From positions 62,001-126,000 of the forward strand of contig NZ_FNVG01000008.1 in assembly GCF_900107935.1 (NCBI RefSeq): DNA of 64,000 nt. The letters run 5' to 3'. Each line of letters begins with the position of its first letter. The first letter of the stretch is position 1. The notes beneath the pieces were generated by a model. The model searched no databases and was not told the DNA's origin. It saw nothing but the letters and a program-made list of their open reading frames with translations. Position numbers and translations under genes: made by a program. Shown piece by piece: positions 55,336 through 64,000 of the stretch. The stretch is from Vibrio hangzhouensis (GTDB taxonomy: Bacteria > Pseudomonadota > Gammaproteobacteria > Enterobacterales > Vibrionaceae).

Positions 55336-56331
55336 TTATCGATTTGCAGCCTCGTTAGTCCCTAGCATAACCAGCGCGGTCTGGACAATGTCCTCTACCT
55401 GAGGAATGCACGCATTTTCCAGGTGTTCAGCGTACGGGAATGGTACTTCCTGACCATTGACTCGTTGGATCGGCGCATCGAGATAATACAGCGCTTGCTC
55501 TGCCAGCGTCGCACTGATCTCAGCTGACATACCGACACTCTTCCAGGATTCATCGACAATCATCGCCTTATGGGTCCTTTGCACCGACTCAATGATAGTG
55601 TCGCGATCCAGAGGCCGCAAACAGCGAAGATCCACCACTTCGACATTATGACCAACAGCCTGTAACTGGTCTGCTGCTTCCATTGCTTTATAGAGACTGC
55701 CGCCCCAGGTAAATATGGACAGATCAGTCCCAGGTCGACGCACCACGGCTTTGTGCATATCGTCGATAGGCGCAGATTCATCTATAGCCTCAATGCGATT
55801 GTATAGCATCACATGCTCGAAGATGATCACCGGATCAGGGTCGGCCAAAGCCATTTTCAGCATGTGCCTCGCATCCTGAATAGTGCCAGGATACAACACC
55901 TTAAGCCCCGGAACATGGGCGAAAATCCCTTCAAAACTGTGTGAATGCTGGGCTGCGAGTTGTTTTCCTGCCCCACACGCCATTCGAATCACTAAGGGCA
56001 CACCGATCTGTCCGTTTGACATGTGCCGCAAGGTAGCGGCGTTATTCACGATCTGATCTAAAGCCAGCAGGCTGAAGTTCACCGTCATGATTTCGACAAT
56101 CGGCCGCATGCCACCAATGGCGGCCCCAATGCCTGCACCAACAAACCCAGACTCAGCCAAAGGTGTGTCGATAATTCGCTCTCTGCCAAACTTCTCAATC
56201 AGCCCTTTACTGACGGCGTAACATCCACCGTAATCACCCACATCCTCGCCCATCAGGAACACTCTGGGATCACTTTCCAGCGCTTCAATAATGCCGGCAC
56301 GAAATGCTTCTCGATAAGAAATATCACCCAT
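55336..56331 (-). CDS. 2-oxoacid dehydrogenase E1 beta subunit
   Basis: 331 aa from ATG 56331, preceded by AAGGGGGAAATC; its first eight bases overlap the end of the E1 alpha gene. Pyruvate/acetoin dehydrogenase beta family: [41 protein letters not shown], and the C-terminal transketolase domain DLRCLRPLD and [14 protein letters not shown]. Forms the TPP-enzyme heterotetramer with E1 alpha. Confidence 0.93.
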   Translation of the reverse strand: MGDISYREAFRAGIIEALESDPRVFLMGEDVGDYGGCYAVSKGLIEKFGRERIIDTPLAESGFVGAGIGAAIGGMRPIVEIMTVNFSLLALDQIVNNAATLRHMSNGQIGVPLVIRMACGAGKQLAAQHSHSFEGIFAHVPGLKVLYPGTIQDARHMLKMALADPDPVIIFEHVMLYNRIEAIDESAPIDDMHKAVVRRPGTDLSIFTWGGSLYKAMEAADQLQAVGHNVEVVDLRCLRPLDRDTIIESVQRTHKAMIVDESWKSVGMSAEISATLAEQALYYLDAPIQRVNGQEVPFPYAEHLENACIPQVEDIVQTALVMLGTNEAANR

Positions 56332-57316
56332 GATTTCCCCCTTCAGCATAAACGTGTTTGTGTAAATCACTGACGGGTTCGTCATGACCCAGTAACGCCA
56401 TATTAATGGCGTTGTCGATTTCCTTGTCGACCCGCTCTTCCATTGCCCTTATATCGTCAGCACTGATCTGATGGTTGCTCTGCAGCCAATGACTTAACTG
56501 CACAATTGGTCCTTTTTTCTGCCAGCTTTGGATCTCTTCCTTATCCCGATATTGCTGGGAGTCAAACATGGAGTGTCCCCGGAAACGATAGGTTCGGCAC
56601 TCCAGAAATTGCGGGCCAGCGCCATTTCGTATCGTCTGACAAGCCAGTTGACTGGCCGCTTCCACATCAACGACGTTCATGCCATCAATTTGCTGTGCTG
56701 CAATGCCGTAACTCGCCGCTTTGGCATAGATCTGCTGATTCGATTCTTCCAGCTCCAGTGACGTTCCCATCGCATAGAGATTGTTTTCACAAACGAACAG
56801 AATGGGCAATTGCCAGAGTTTTGCCAGATTCATGCTTTCATGAAATTCACCTTCTGCCACGGCCCCCTCACCGAAAAAACAACAAGTGACATTATTGCGC
56901 TTGAGTTTTTTATCGGCCATCGCTAGTCCAACAGCCAGTGGCAGTGCACCCGCCACGATGGCATTGCCTCCGTAAAAACGTTTCTCGGAATCAAACAGAT
57001 GCATTGATCCGCCTCGTCCGCCACTGCAGCCCTCTTTCTTAGCAAACATCTCTGCAAACAGCGACTGCATTGAAATGCCGCGAGCCAGTGCATGGCCGTG
57101 CTCACGATAGGTCGCTAAAATGGCGTCTTCATCGGTCAGTGCCTGCATCACCCCGACAGAAATTGCTTCTTCACCGTTATAAAGATGGAGAAATCCACGA
57201 ATTTTCTGCTCGTTATAAAGGCCTACGCACGCCTCTTCGAAGCGCCGGATACGAATCATTTCAGTGAGCAAGTAATGCAGGTGTTCACGGGTAATATGGG
57301 TTTTATGGTTTGCCAC
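56324..57316 (-). CDS. 2-oxoacid dehydrogenase E1 alpha subunit
   Basis: 330 aa TPP-binding subunit. The thiamine diphosphate motif is GEG at 149-151 through ENN at 177-179. [10 protein letters not shown] is the conserved active-site loop. It resembles acetoin/pyruvate dehydrogenase alpha (AcoA/PdhA type). The substrate 2-oxoacid cannot be read. It lies 40 bases after the acyl-CoA ligase and before E1 beta. Confidence 0.93.
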   Translation of the reverse strand: MANHKTHITREHLHYLLTEMIRIRRFEEACVGLYNEQKIRGFLHLYNGEEAISVGVMQALTDEDAILATYREHGHALARGISMQSLFAEMFAKKEGCSGGRGGSMHLFDSEKRFYGGNAIVAGALPLAVGLAMADKKLKRNNVTCCFFGEGAVAEGEFHESMNLAKLWQLPILFVCENNLYAMGTSLELEESNQQIYAKAASYGIAAQQIDGMNVVDVEAASQLACQTIRNGAGPQFLECRTYRFRGHSMFDSQQYRDKEEIQSWQKKGPIVQLSHWLQSNHQISADDIRAMEERVDKEIDNAINMALLGHDEPVSDLHKHVYAEGGNHG

Positions 57317-57356
57317 GTGTCTCTCCTTCCTTGTGTGCTTACATCACGTAATCAAC

Positions 57357-59108
57357 TTATTTTTCGTCGCTTTCCAGCGTTGATGTATCACCCTCAGGCA
57401 GCCCGAGTTCTCGCGCTTTGAGTAGCCTTCGCATGATTTTCCCGCTACGGGTTTTCGGCAAGTTTTCCCGAAATGCTATTTCTCTCGGTGCAACTGCAGG
57501 TCCGAGACGCTTACGGGCATGACCAAGCAATGTCTTGAGTAAGGTTTCATCGGCCTCATAGCCTGGCTTGGTCACCACAAACGCTTTAACAATTTCTCCC
57601 GCGACCGGGTCAGGCAGTCCGACGACCCCCACCTCCGCTACCGCCGGGTTTTCCATCAAAGCGCTTTCCACTTCAAACGGACCAATGAGGTGGCCAGAAC
57701 TCTTGATTACGTCGTTAGCTCTTCCCACAAACCAGAAGTAACCCTGTTCATCCTGATAAGCCAAATCACCAGTGAGATACCAGTCACCAACAAAACAGCT
57801 CTGATACTTTTCTTCCTGATTCAAATAACCTCTGAACATGGAGGCCCAGCCTTTCTTAATGGCGAGCTCACCTACTTCGCCGACGGTGGTGCTGAGTGTT
57901 TTGTCCCCTTCTGGCCCGATAAACACTGCCGCTTCAATACCGGGCAGCGGTTTTCCCATAGAGCCAGGACGTACGGCATTGGTCGCCAGATTCGCTATCA
58001 AAATCCCACCGGTTTCACTCTGCCACCAGTTATCGTGTATCGCTTGGCCGAAACACTTCTGTCCCCAGAGTACTGCCTCTGGGTTAAGTGGTTCACCCAC
58101 ACTGGCAATAAACCTTAATGCCGTTAAGTCGTAGCCCTGCGCCTGCTCTTCTCCCACCTTCATCAACATACGAATTGCAGTCGGCGCGGTGTACCAGATG
58201 TTGACCTGCTGCTCACTCAGGATCTGATACCATCGCTGCGCGTCAAACTCTGCTTGATCGATGATCAATGTAAGGCGATTGCACAATGGGGCTATGATTC
58301 CGTATGAAGTCCCTGTCACCCAACCCGGATCGGCGGTACACCAATAGATGTCTCCGGCCTGCATATCGAGAGCATACGCACCCGATAACTGATGCCAGAG
58401 CACCGCGTTGTGAACGTGCATCGCGCCTTTAGGTTTACCAGTCGTGCCGGAAGTAAAGTGAAGCAACGCCAACTGCTCAGGTTCGGTGGGTTCAATGGTG
58501 AAGTTTGGATCGCTTTGTGCTAGCAGGGCATCAAGATCCAAGCAGCCTTCCGGAAGCTCGTGCTTAACATCGTACAGCAGCACCCACTTCAGGCAGGTCA
58601 GTTCGTCTCGCCACGGCTGAACTTTCTTGCGATACAGGGCTTCGCTGGTTACCAGCACTTTTCCCTGTCCGATCTCCATTCGGGAGTGAATGGGTTCTGG
58701 CCCGAAAGCGGAAAACAGCGGTGAGAAAACCGCGCCAAATTTCACGGTGCCGAGCATAGCGTAATACAGATTAGGGACACGCTGACACAAGGCGAATACC
58801 GTATCTTGTCTTTCAATCCCCAGTTCAAGAAGCAGGTTGGCAAATCGGTTGGTGGTTTCCTTCAATTGCCGATAACTGATGTCTACCTGCTGATCATTCT
58901 TACCTAACCAGCGGATGGCAATCTGCTCACCAAACCCGGCCTCAACATGGCGGTCTACCGCCTGATAGCCAATATTGATCGACTGCCCATCCCCTACGAG
59001 CTGATGTTTGACCGCGCTCCAGTCGAAATGAGAATAGGTCTCTGCGTAATCAACCAGATTGTGTCGGCTGGCCGATTTGGGGTCTTTTTTGATTTCGGGA
59101 AAGTCCAT
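57357..59108 (-). CDS. AMP-forming acetyl/acyl-CoA synthetase
   Basis: 583 aa from ATG 59108, six bases after GGAG at 59115-59118; in-frame starts at 59120 and 59126 are weaker. The adenylation P-loop is [25 protein letters not shown] and the hinge [12 protein letters not shown] follow; and the C-terminal Lys loop is [12 protein letters not shown]. It is nearest the acetate/propionate-CoA ligase class (AcsA type). First gene of the dehydrogenase operon. It could load an acid onto CoA, or act on the neighbouring ACP, but only the CoA function has family support. Confidence 0.88.
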   Translation of the reverse strand: MDFPEIKKDPKSASRHNLVDYAETYSHFDWSAVKHQLVGDGQSINIGYQAVDRHVEAGFGEQIAIRWLGKNDQQVDISYRQLKETTNRFANLLLELGIERQDTVFALCQRVPNLYYAMLGTVKFGAVFSPLFSAFGPEPIHSRMEIGQGKVLVTSEALYRKKVQPWRDELTCLKWVLLYDVKHELPEGCLDLDALLAQSDPNFTIEPTEPEQLALLHFTSGTTGKPKGAMHVHNAVLWHQLSGAYALDMQAGDIYWCTADPGWVTGTSYGIIAPLCNRLTLIIDQAEFDAQRWYQILSEQQVNIWYTAPTAIRMLMKVGEEQAQGYDLTALRFIASVGEPLNPEAVLWGQKCFGQAIHDNWWQSETGGILIANLATNAVRPGSMGKPLPGIEAAVFIGPEGDKTLSTTVGEVGELAIKKGWASMFRGYLNQEEKYQSCFVGDWYLTGDLAYQDEQGYFWFVGRANDVIKSSGHLIGPFEVESALMENPAVAEVGVVGLPDPVAGEIVKAFVVTKPGYEADETLLKTLLGHARKRLGPAVAPREIAFRENLPKTRSGKIMRRLLKARELGLPEGDTSTLESDEK

Positions 59109-59185
59109 GATTTTCTCCATTATCAAATACTGCTCGAAGCATGTATCTATAGGGTAGGAGAAATGCCGAAGTTTGGCTGACTAAA

Positions 59186-59227
59186 ATCATGTTCTATATC
59201 AAATAATCATTGACTGATTTGTCAATG
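59186..59227 (-). promoter_or_regulatory. Promoter with palindromic operator for the acyl-CoA ligase operon
   Basis: CATTGAC at 59208-59214 and GTCAATG at 59221-59227 form a perfect seven-base inverted repeat around a six-base spacer. On the minus strand it contains TTGACA, and 17 bases on TTGATA, a candidate -35/-10 pair. A repressor or activator could bind this palindrome. Confidence 0.45.
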
Positions 59228-59243
59228 CTATTGCTAAAGCCCA

Positions 59244-60911
59244 TTACTCAGTCACACGAACCGTTCGTTGAAAGTAGTCTTGGTAACCGAGTTGATCGGT
59301 GACAGAGAGACGCACGGTGTATACACCAGTATCGTCGTATACGTGACTCGGATTGGCAACGGTAGAGCCCGTGCCATCGCCAAAGTCCCATTCCCAGTTC
59401 GTCACTGTGCTACTACTGTAACTATTATCGCTGAACTGCCATTGTCGACCACTACTGCTAGAGTCAAAATGGCTCAACACACCTTCGTCAAACAGACGAA
59501 TTTTCACCGACTTAAATGCGTCCGCTACCTCGTTACTCGAGTAATTCAAATCACTCGCGGCCAGTTGAATACACATCGCTGCTTGCGGCAAAGTCGAGTC
59601 AGGTTGCCAACAGGATGTCGCCGCCTTCAGATACACTTTATATGTGGCTTCAATTCCCCATTGCTGAGCAAGCAAATAAAAAGGGTACGTCATGATTCCA
59701 ATGCGAAGGTAGGGGTTGGAACCGGCTTCCTGATAATCCAGATAGCTCGGAATCGCTGAAGTTTCGGTCTCAATAGCACTGAGCACCCTGACCCATCCGT
59801 CTGCCTCAGCGCCATGAATCCACAAGTCCTCAGTCACACCAAATTCGTGCTTGACCATGACACCCGAAATGTCCGAAAAGGATTCATGGAGTGTAATGGC
59901 ATCATCACTTAACGGACCCGGGAAGATCTTAAGTGCAGATAATCGCGCCAATACGCCATGAGCTACCTCGTGTGCAATGATATCCAAAGTGGCCGTCGAA
60001 TAATGAGTTCCATAAGCATCACTGAAACTGGCGTACGCGCCGTCCCAGGCGGCCAATACCCCCATCTCGTTACCATAATGAACTCTTAAACGTATCTTTT
60101 CATCCAGGGGAGGTTCGCCTAAATACTTTAAGAAGGTGTCATACACAACCGTGCCGTAAAACATGGCATCATTGAGAGTGGAATAGGTCCAAATTCCCCA
60201 GTCATCGGATATCGCTTTGTACTCGTTTATCGGTGAAGCAGAGCAGGTAAACTGATAAGGAGGAAACGCATCATCATTCACGCGGTTCGCGTAGGGGGAG
60301 TAGACCTTATTTTCCCAGTCCATATCCCGGGTATTGTTCATATCAGTCACCGCAACCAATCCGTTGTCATAGCGACACAGCCCCCCAGACTCCTCAGTCC
60401 GATTTGCTAGTATTTGAGGTCTGTCAATACCGTAATACCAAGACTGCTCATAATTCCCGCCAGGCCCTGACACACCAACGTTGCCTGTGAAGTCATGAAA
60501 CCGAACGGACCTATGAACTACTTCGGGTAGTTTCTCATGGTCTATTTCTATACGAATTTGCGATACACCTTCCGGAATATTCGTACCGTCAGGCACCGTA
60601 ATCGAATCGGGAAATCGGGCACGCAAGTGAAGAAATTCGGGTTCGATTTTTTGCCCATTCTCTGACTGCCAATAAAGTCTGATATTCAGAGGCTCTTCCA
60701 TATTCTCTACATTATTTGACTGATATATAGCGTTAATTCGTCCCCCCAGTGCACCAACCGAACTGTCCTCATCTCGAAAGTAAGCTTCGACTAACTCAAC
60801 TTGAAAAGCGTCACTCACCCTGTCATCCGCAGAATTGTCCCCACCGCATGATGAAACCGCACCAGCTACTGCAATCAATAAAATGGTTGATTTGATTTGT
60901 TTTTTGTTCAC
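59244..60911 (-). CDS. M4-like (thermolysin family) metallopeptidase lipoprotein with PKD domain
   Basis: 555 aa. N-terminal signal with lipobox (VSSC) near residue 22, then an N-terminal domain, then a peptidase with zinc motif HEVAHG (HExxH) and the third ligand Glu in HESFSDISG. The usual second catalytic His of M4 (in the HxNSG loop) appears as a tyrosine (PYLRIGI). The C-terminal PKD domain has WEWDFGDGTG and a VYTVRLSVTD ending. It is probably secreted to the outer membrane. It lies upstream of the ligase operon on the same strand with an operator between, so co-transcription is doubtful. Confidence 0.85.
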   Translation of the reverse strand: MNKKQIKSTILLIAVAGAVSSCGGDNSADDRVSDAFQVELVEAYFRDEDSSVGALGGRINAIYQSNNVENMEEPLNIRLYWQSENGQKIEPEFLHLRARFPDSITVPDGTNIPEGVSQIRIEIDHEKLPEVVHRSVRFHDFTGNVGVSGPGGNYEQSWYYGIDRPQILANRTEESGGLCRYDNGLVAVTDMNNTRDMDWENKVYSPYANRVNDDAFPPYQFTCSASPINEYKAISDDWGIWTYSTLNDAMFYGTVVYDTFLKYLGEPPLDEKIRLRVHYGNEMGVLAAWDGAYASFSDAYGTHYSTATLDIIAHEVAHGVLARLSALKIFPGPLSDDAITLHESFSDISGVMVKHEFGVTEDLWIHGAEADGWVRVLSAIETETSAIPSYLDYQEAGSNPYLRIGIMTYPFYLLAQQWGIEATYKVYLKAATSCWQPDSTLPQAAMCIQLAASDLNYSSNEVADAFKSVKIRLFDEGVLSHFDSSSSGRQWQFSDNSYSSSTVTNWEWDFGDGTGSTVANPSHVYDDTGVYTVRLSVTDQLGYQDYFQRTVRVTE

Positions 60912-61064
60912 CGACTTACCCTAATCCTTTTGCGCGTTGTTATTCTTTTAACCGATGTTGTTAAGTTTTACAGCTCCTGTATCATCATGAATAGGTATGC
61001 TACCTAGCTTACTAAGGCTCGAATATGTTCATTTGTTGCAACTCATTGTCCCGTGGTACCACTT

Positions 61065-62093
61065 ATGGCCGATACTGACATTTCAAACACGATCTCAACC
61101 GCGGCAGCGTGGGACCTCATCCATGCCTACCAACAGCTTCGCGATAAAGGTATCGTATCAGACAACGAGCTGGCAGATATCGAACACTTTTCTCCAGCGA
61201 CCATTTCGCGTATTCCAGAGAAAACTCTGGTAAAGATCTGGCAACAGTTGGTACGAGCACATCCTTCCCCTGAGATTGGACTTATCATCGGCACAACGAT
61301 AACCTCCGAGGCAAAAGGCGTGCTTGCAAGTTGGGTGAGTCAGTCTGAAGATTTAAGAGAAGCGCTGAGCATCTTTCGAGAACACATCGCACTCATGAAT
61401 CCATCCGAAAATTGGAAGGTGGAAGACATTGGGCAAAGTGTTGTCCTAACACTAACCATCGTCTCTAGGGAACGCTATCCGGTAGCCGCTATTGAACGCA
61501 GCATGAGTGCGTTAGTATCCTGGGCCCGTATGTTAACCAGCCACCCCATTCCTATTGAGAGGGCAACGTTTTGTCATTCACCACCAGAATATATCGACAA
61601 ATACTACGAAATATTCGGCCACCATCTTAGTTTTGAGGCACAACAATGTCAGTTGGTCTTTGCGTCTGATTTACTCAACCTCAAAGTCGTGTCCAGCAAT
61701 CACTATCTGCGCGAAGTCATGGCAAAAACAGCAAGACTGCAACTGGAAGCCATGAGCAGCACTCGCTCGTTGCACTCTCAGGTTGCCGCAATCATTACTA
61801 ACAGTTTGCATGACGGCCAGCTTCCAAATATCGAAGCCGTCGCGAAACAGCTTCACATCAGCCGTCAGACCTTGTATCGCAAACTCGACAAAGAACAAAC
61901 GACCTTCCAAATCATTGTCGATGACACCCGTAAGCAGTTGGCGACAGAGCAACTGAGTCAGGCTGTCCCTCCAACCATTACCGAGCTTAGTTACAACCTG
62001 GGCTTCAAAGAGACCAGTAGCTTATATAAAGCGTTCAGGCGTTGGTTTGGAATGACGCCCAAAGCCTTTCTCATTCAACGCCACTCAAAGTGA
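61065..62093 (+). CDS. AraC-family transcriptional regulator
   Basis: 342 aa from ATG 61065 (a GTG at 61053 is in frame). The N-terminal 240 residues fit an arabinose-binding-type sensor domain; the C-terminal AraC DNA-binding domain has LPNIEAVAKQLHISRQTLYRKL and NLGFKETSSLYKAFRRWFG. The effector is unknown. It is convergent with the following hydrolase gene and overlaps it by nine bases at the ends. Confidence 0.9.
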   Translation: MADTDISNTISTAAAWDLIHAYQQLRDKGIVSDNELADIEHFSPATISRIPEKTLVKIWQQLVRAHPSPEIGLIIGTTITSEAKGVLASWVSQSEDLREALSIFREHIALMNPSENWKVEDIGQSVVLTLTIVSRERYPVAAIERSMSALVSWARMLTSHPIPIERATFCHSPPEYIDKYYEIFGHHLSFEAQQCQLVFASDLLNLKVVSSNHYLREVMAKTARLQLEAMSSTRSLHSQVAAIITNSLHDGQLPNIEAVAKQLHISRQTLYRKLDKEQTTFQIIVDDTRKQLATEQLSQAVPPTITELSYNLGFKETSSLYKAFRRWFGMTPKAFLIQRHSK

Positions 62094-63008
62094 CTCCGAT
62101 GAACTCAGCTTTGAGGTAAACTGTTTAAAATCATTAACAGACTGCTGAGGGATCTCCTCCATGGGTAAGTGTCCGACGTTTTCGTACACCACTAGCTGTG
62201 AATGTTCGATGTCTTGGCTGAATCGGGCGGCATTTTCTACCGGGAAATAAAGGTCCTCCCTGCCCCACATGATGAATGTCGGCACGGAGACATCCCTGAT
62301 TTTATCGGCATCCTGATCTAAAGAGGCTTTGACACGTTGAGTGAAGGCTTGCCTGTTACTGTTGTATGTCATCAGATCATAGTATCGATCGATTAACTCG
62401 TCAGTGACTAATTGAGGGTCAAAATAGACTTCTTTCAGGCCCTGCCTGAACATAAACTTAGGCGTGACCCACTCCATCAACTTGTCGACTACGGGCCATT
62501 GGGCCATCTCGATACCAGGCGGCCATGTTTCTTGCGGGTAGCCCAATGCGTTAAGTAACGTCAGACTCATGACATCGTCAGGGTGATGCAGACTATATTC
62601 CCAAGCGATTCTCCCGCCCAGAGAGCTGCCAACAATGTGCGCCTTGTTAACTCCTAACGCCTCCATAAACATGTTCAGGAACACGACATCATCACTGATC
62701 TCATAACGATTAAAGCTCTCATGTCCTGTCAGTCCAAAACCTGGCAGATCCATCCGAACTACCCGGAAGTCCTGCTTTAGACGTTTAGCCCATTGATCCC
62801 AGGCATGAAGCGAAGATGACGTACCGTGAAGCAAAATCACCACCTCTCCCACGCCCTCGTCCCGATAATGCACGCTTTTCCTGCCGATTTGAATAAACTG
62901 GGAAGCGCTGTTGGTGTACTTCGCCTCAATTTGAGCAGAGGTCTGGTCCGAACCACACCCGGATAGCAATCCAATAACCCCAAATAATGTCCAGCCTATC
63001 CCTTTCAT
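62085..63008 (-). CDS. Alpha/beta hydrolase lipoprotein
   Basis: 307 aa. Lipobox (LLSGC) near residue 18. Alpha/beta hydrolase fold: oxyanion HGTSSS, nucleophile Ser in GSSLGGR, acid in MWGREDLYFP, base His in ENVGHLPMEE. A cap domain of about 80 residues lies between. Likely an esterase or lipase-like enzyme on the cell envelope; the substrate is unknown. Its end overlaps the AraC gene by nine bases. Confidence 0.88.
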   Translation of the reverse strand: MKGIGWTLFGVIGLLSGCGSDQTSAQIEAKYTNSASQFIQIGRKSVHYRDEGVGEVVILLHGTSSSLHAWDQWAKRLKQDFRVVRMDLPGFGLTGHESFNRYEISDDVVFLNMFMEALGVNKAHIVGSSLGGRIAWEYSLHHPDDVMSLTLLNALGYPQETWPPGIEMAQWPVVDKLMEWVTPKFMFRQGLKEVYFDPQLVTDELIDRYYDLMTYNSNRQAFTQRVKASLDQDADKIRDVSVPTFIMWGREDLYFPVENAARFSQDIEHSQLVVYENVGHLPMEEIPQQSVNDFKQFTSKLSSSESL

Positions 63009-63229
63009 GTGTCACTCACCTATAACGTATCGCCCTGCATTGATTTAACATCAGCGTAACAAATAGACAGCGATGCCAGATAGGGCCGCTAGTTGCAAAC
63101 TGTTGTTCTGAGGACTCAGTGTGAAAGGAAGTACCCTTTAGTGTCCAAAAAAGCGAAGCGGAGACTGAACCGGCAGGGTCAGTCTTACCGCTTACTTTAA
63201 CCAACATTTACAGTTAGAGACTCCTGATT

Positions 63230-63310
63230 CAGTTGGTAGACGTGCTTAATATGATCCGATATGTTTACGACACTCATGATCCTTGGTGCATGAGTGTTGT
63301 CTACCAACTG
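63230..63310 (-). repeat. Nested inverted repeats at the end of the permease gene
   Basis: Outer arms CAGTTGGTAGAC at 63230-63241 and GTCTACCAACTG at 63299-63310 are perfect complements. The right arm includes the last codons and stop of the permease. An inner hairpin ACACTCATG/CATGAGTGT lies at 63270-63297. It may act as the transcript end. Confidence 0.7.
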
Positions 63311-64000
63311 TTCATTTTGATGCGTTCTGCCCGGGCGCGCAGATACTCAATAGTAAACAGAAGTAACGCTGATACCACAACCAACAGCGTGGCAACCGCT
63401 AAAATGGTTGGGTTAATCTGCTCCCGCAATCCAGAAAACATCTGTCTTGGGATGGTCTTTTGCTCCGGTCCCGCCAAAAACAGCGCCACCACGACTTCAT
63501 CAAATGAAGTCACAAACGCGAATAACGCCCCGGAAATAACCCCCGGGCGTATAAGAGGCATGATGATGTTGACAAAAGTGTAAACTGGCCGTGCTCCCAT
63601 GCCTAGCGAGGCTTGAACTAAGGAGTAATCAAAGCCCGCAAGAGCCGCATTGACGGTAATGATCACAAAAGGTGTTCCTAATGCAGCATGGGCGATGACC
63701 ACCCCCCAGAATGTGCCTGCCAGATTCAGCTGGGTATAAAAGAAAAACATCCCTGCCGCAGTAATAATCAACGGCACAATCATTGGCGAAAGCAATATCG
63801 CCATAATGATTCGTTGCATTGGCATCGCCGAATTGCTCAGCCCGATGGCCGCCAGCGTCCCCAATACGGTAGCCAGTATCGTGGCACAAATACCAATAAG
63901 GAAGCTGTTCTTTATCGCCAACAGCCAGTTGTCGTCATGCCAGATCTCGGCATACCATTCGAGTGAATAAGCCTCTTTGTCTAGTGCAAGCATACCCGGA
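63301..64000 (-). CDS. PotC-type ABC transporter permease, 3' part (runs off right edge)
   Basis: At least 230 aa visible; the frame stays open to base 64000, where it continues with ...PG-M. Typical second permease of spermidine/putrescine-type (PotC) or related uptake systems: a core of five or more helices, with EAA-loop QASLGMGARPVYTFVNIIMPLIRPG and FVTSFDEVVVALFL. The usual first helix and start lie outside the window. The substrate could be a polyamine, thiamine, iron or another solute. Confidence 0.88.
   Translation of the reverse strand, partial: PGMLALDKEAYSLEWYAEIWHDDNWLLAIKNSFLIGICATILATVLGTLAAIGLSNSAMPMQRIIMAILLSPMIVPLIITAAGMFFFYTQLNLAGTFWGVVIAHAALGTPFVIITVNAALAGFDYSLVQASLGMGARPVYTFVNIIMPLIRPGVISGALFAFVTSFDEVVVALFLAGPEQKTIPRQMFSGLREQINPTILAVATLLVVVSALLLFTIEYLRARAERIKMNSW

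Noticed and set aside
63230..63241. tRNA-like piece (CAGTTGGTAGAC resembles a tRNA D-arm)
   Set aside because: No cloverleaf; it is the inverted copy of the permease end.
1..64000. CRISPR array, prophage, integron or IS element
   Set aside because: No spaced repeats, transposase, integrase or phage genes were seen.

Overview
The window reads as chromosomal DNA of a Vibrio-type gammaproteobacterium. The evidence is gene order and gene sets: a vexIJK-like efflux operon beside pspCBA/pspF/sapABCDF, trpE-trpG-trpD-trpCF-trpB-trpA with an enteric-type trp operator and a Trp-rich leader peptide, and an AspS-type type II secretion pilotin next to metE/metR. No rRNA, tRNA, CRISPR array, prophage or insertion sequence was seen. 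Most of the window is ordinary core genome; accessory-looking modules lie at about 6.9-12.2 kb, 46-53 kb and 53.8-64 kb.

Layout. 1-6.8 kb: 5' part of gyrA (minus), ubiG, and nrdA-nrdB-yfaE behind paired NrdR-like boxes and a DnaA box. 6.9-9.8 kb: a two-component system whose sensor carries a Met/His-rich periplasmic stretch, divergent from a Met/His-rich exported protein and a SHOCT membrane protein. 9.8-12.2 kb: a sterol-desaturase-family hydroxylase behind a DUF2804 protein, and a small orphan. 12.3-15.8 kb: a CinA-like protein with a degenerate amidase domain, a GcvR-like ACT protein, and two adjacent 3-methyladenine glycosylase family members. 15.8-29.1 kb: RND pump with two adaptor lipoproteins, psp genes with a sigma-54 promoter, pspF and sapABCDF. 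29.2-31.9 kb: rluB, yciO, rnm. 31.9-38.9 kb: trp operon. 39.2-42.6 kb: dicarboxylate/amino-acid symporter, yciB, yciA, yciI, aspS. 42.7-46.1 kb: metE and divergent metR with MetJ and MetR sites.

Accessory right side. 46.1-47.9 kb: a GT39-like membrane glycosyltransferase and a telomere-like hexamer repeat. 48.0-53.3 kb: a melibiose/alpha-galactoside unit (melB, GH36 galactosidase, LacI-type regulator) with four matching operators. 53.5 kb: a stand-alone RRM protein. 53.9-59.1 kb: an operon of AMP-forming acyl-CoA ligase, 2-oxoacid dehydrogenase E1 alpha, E1 beta, lipoyl E2 and a discrete acyl carrier protein overlapping the E2 gene. 59.2-64 kb: an M4-like protease lipoprotein with a PKD domain, an AraC regulator convergent with an alpha/beta-hydrolase lipoprotein, and the 3' part of a PotC-type ABC permease running off the window.

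The strongest candidates for something under-described are the dehydrogenase/ACP/ligase operon and the Met/His-rich sensor module. Both are inferences from domain content and context; no database search was possible.
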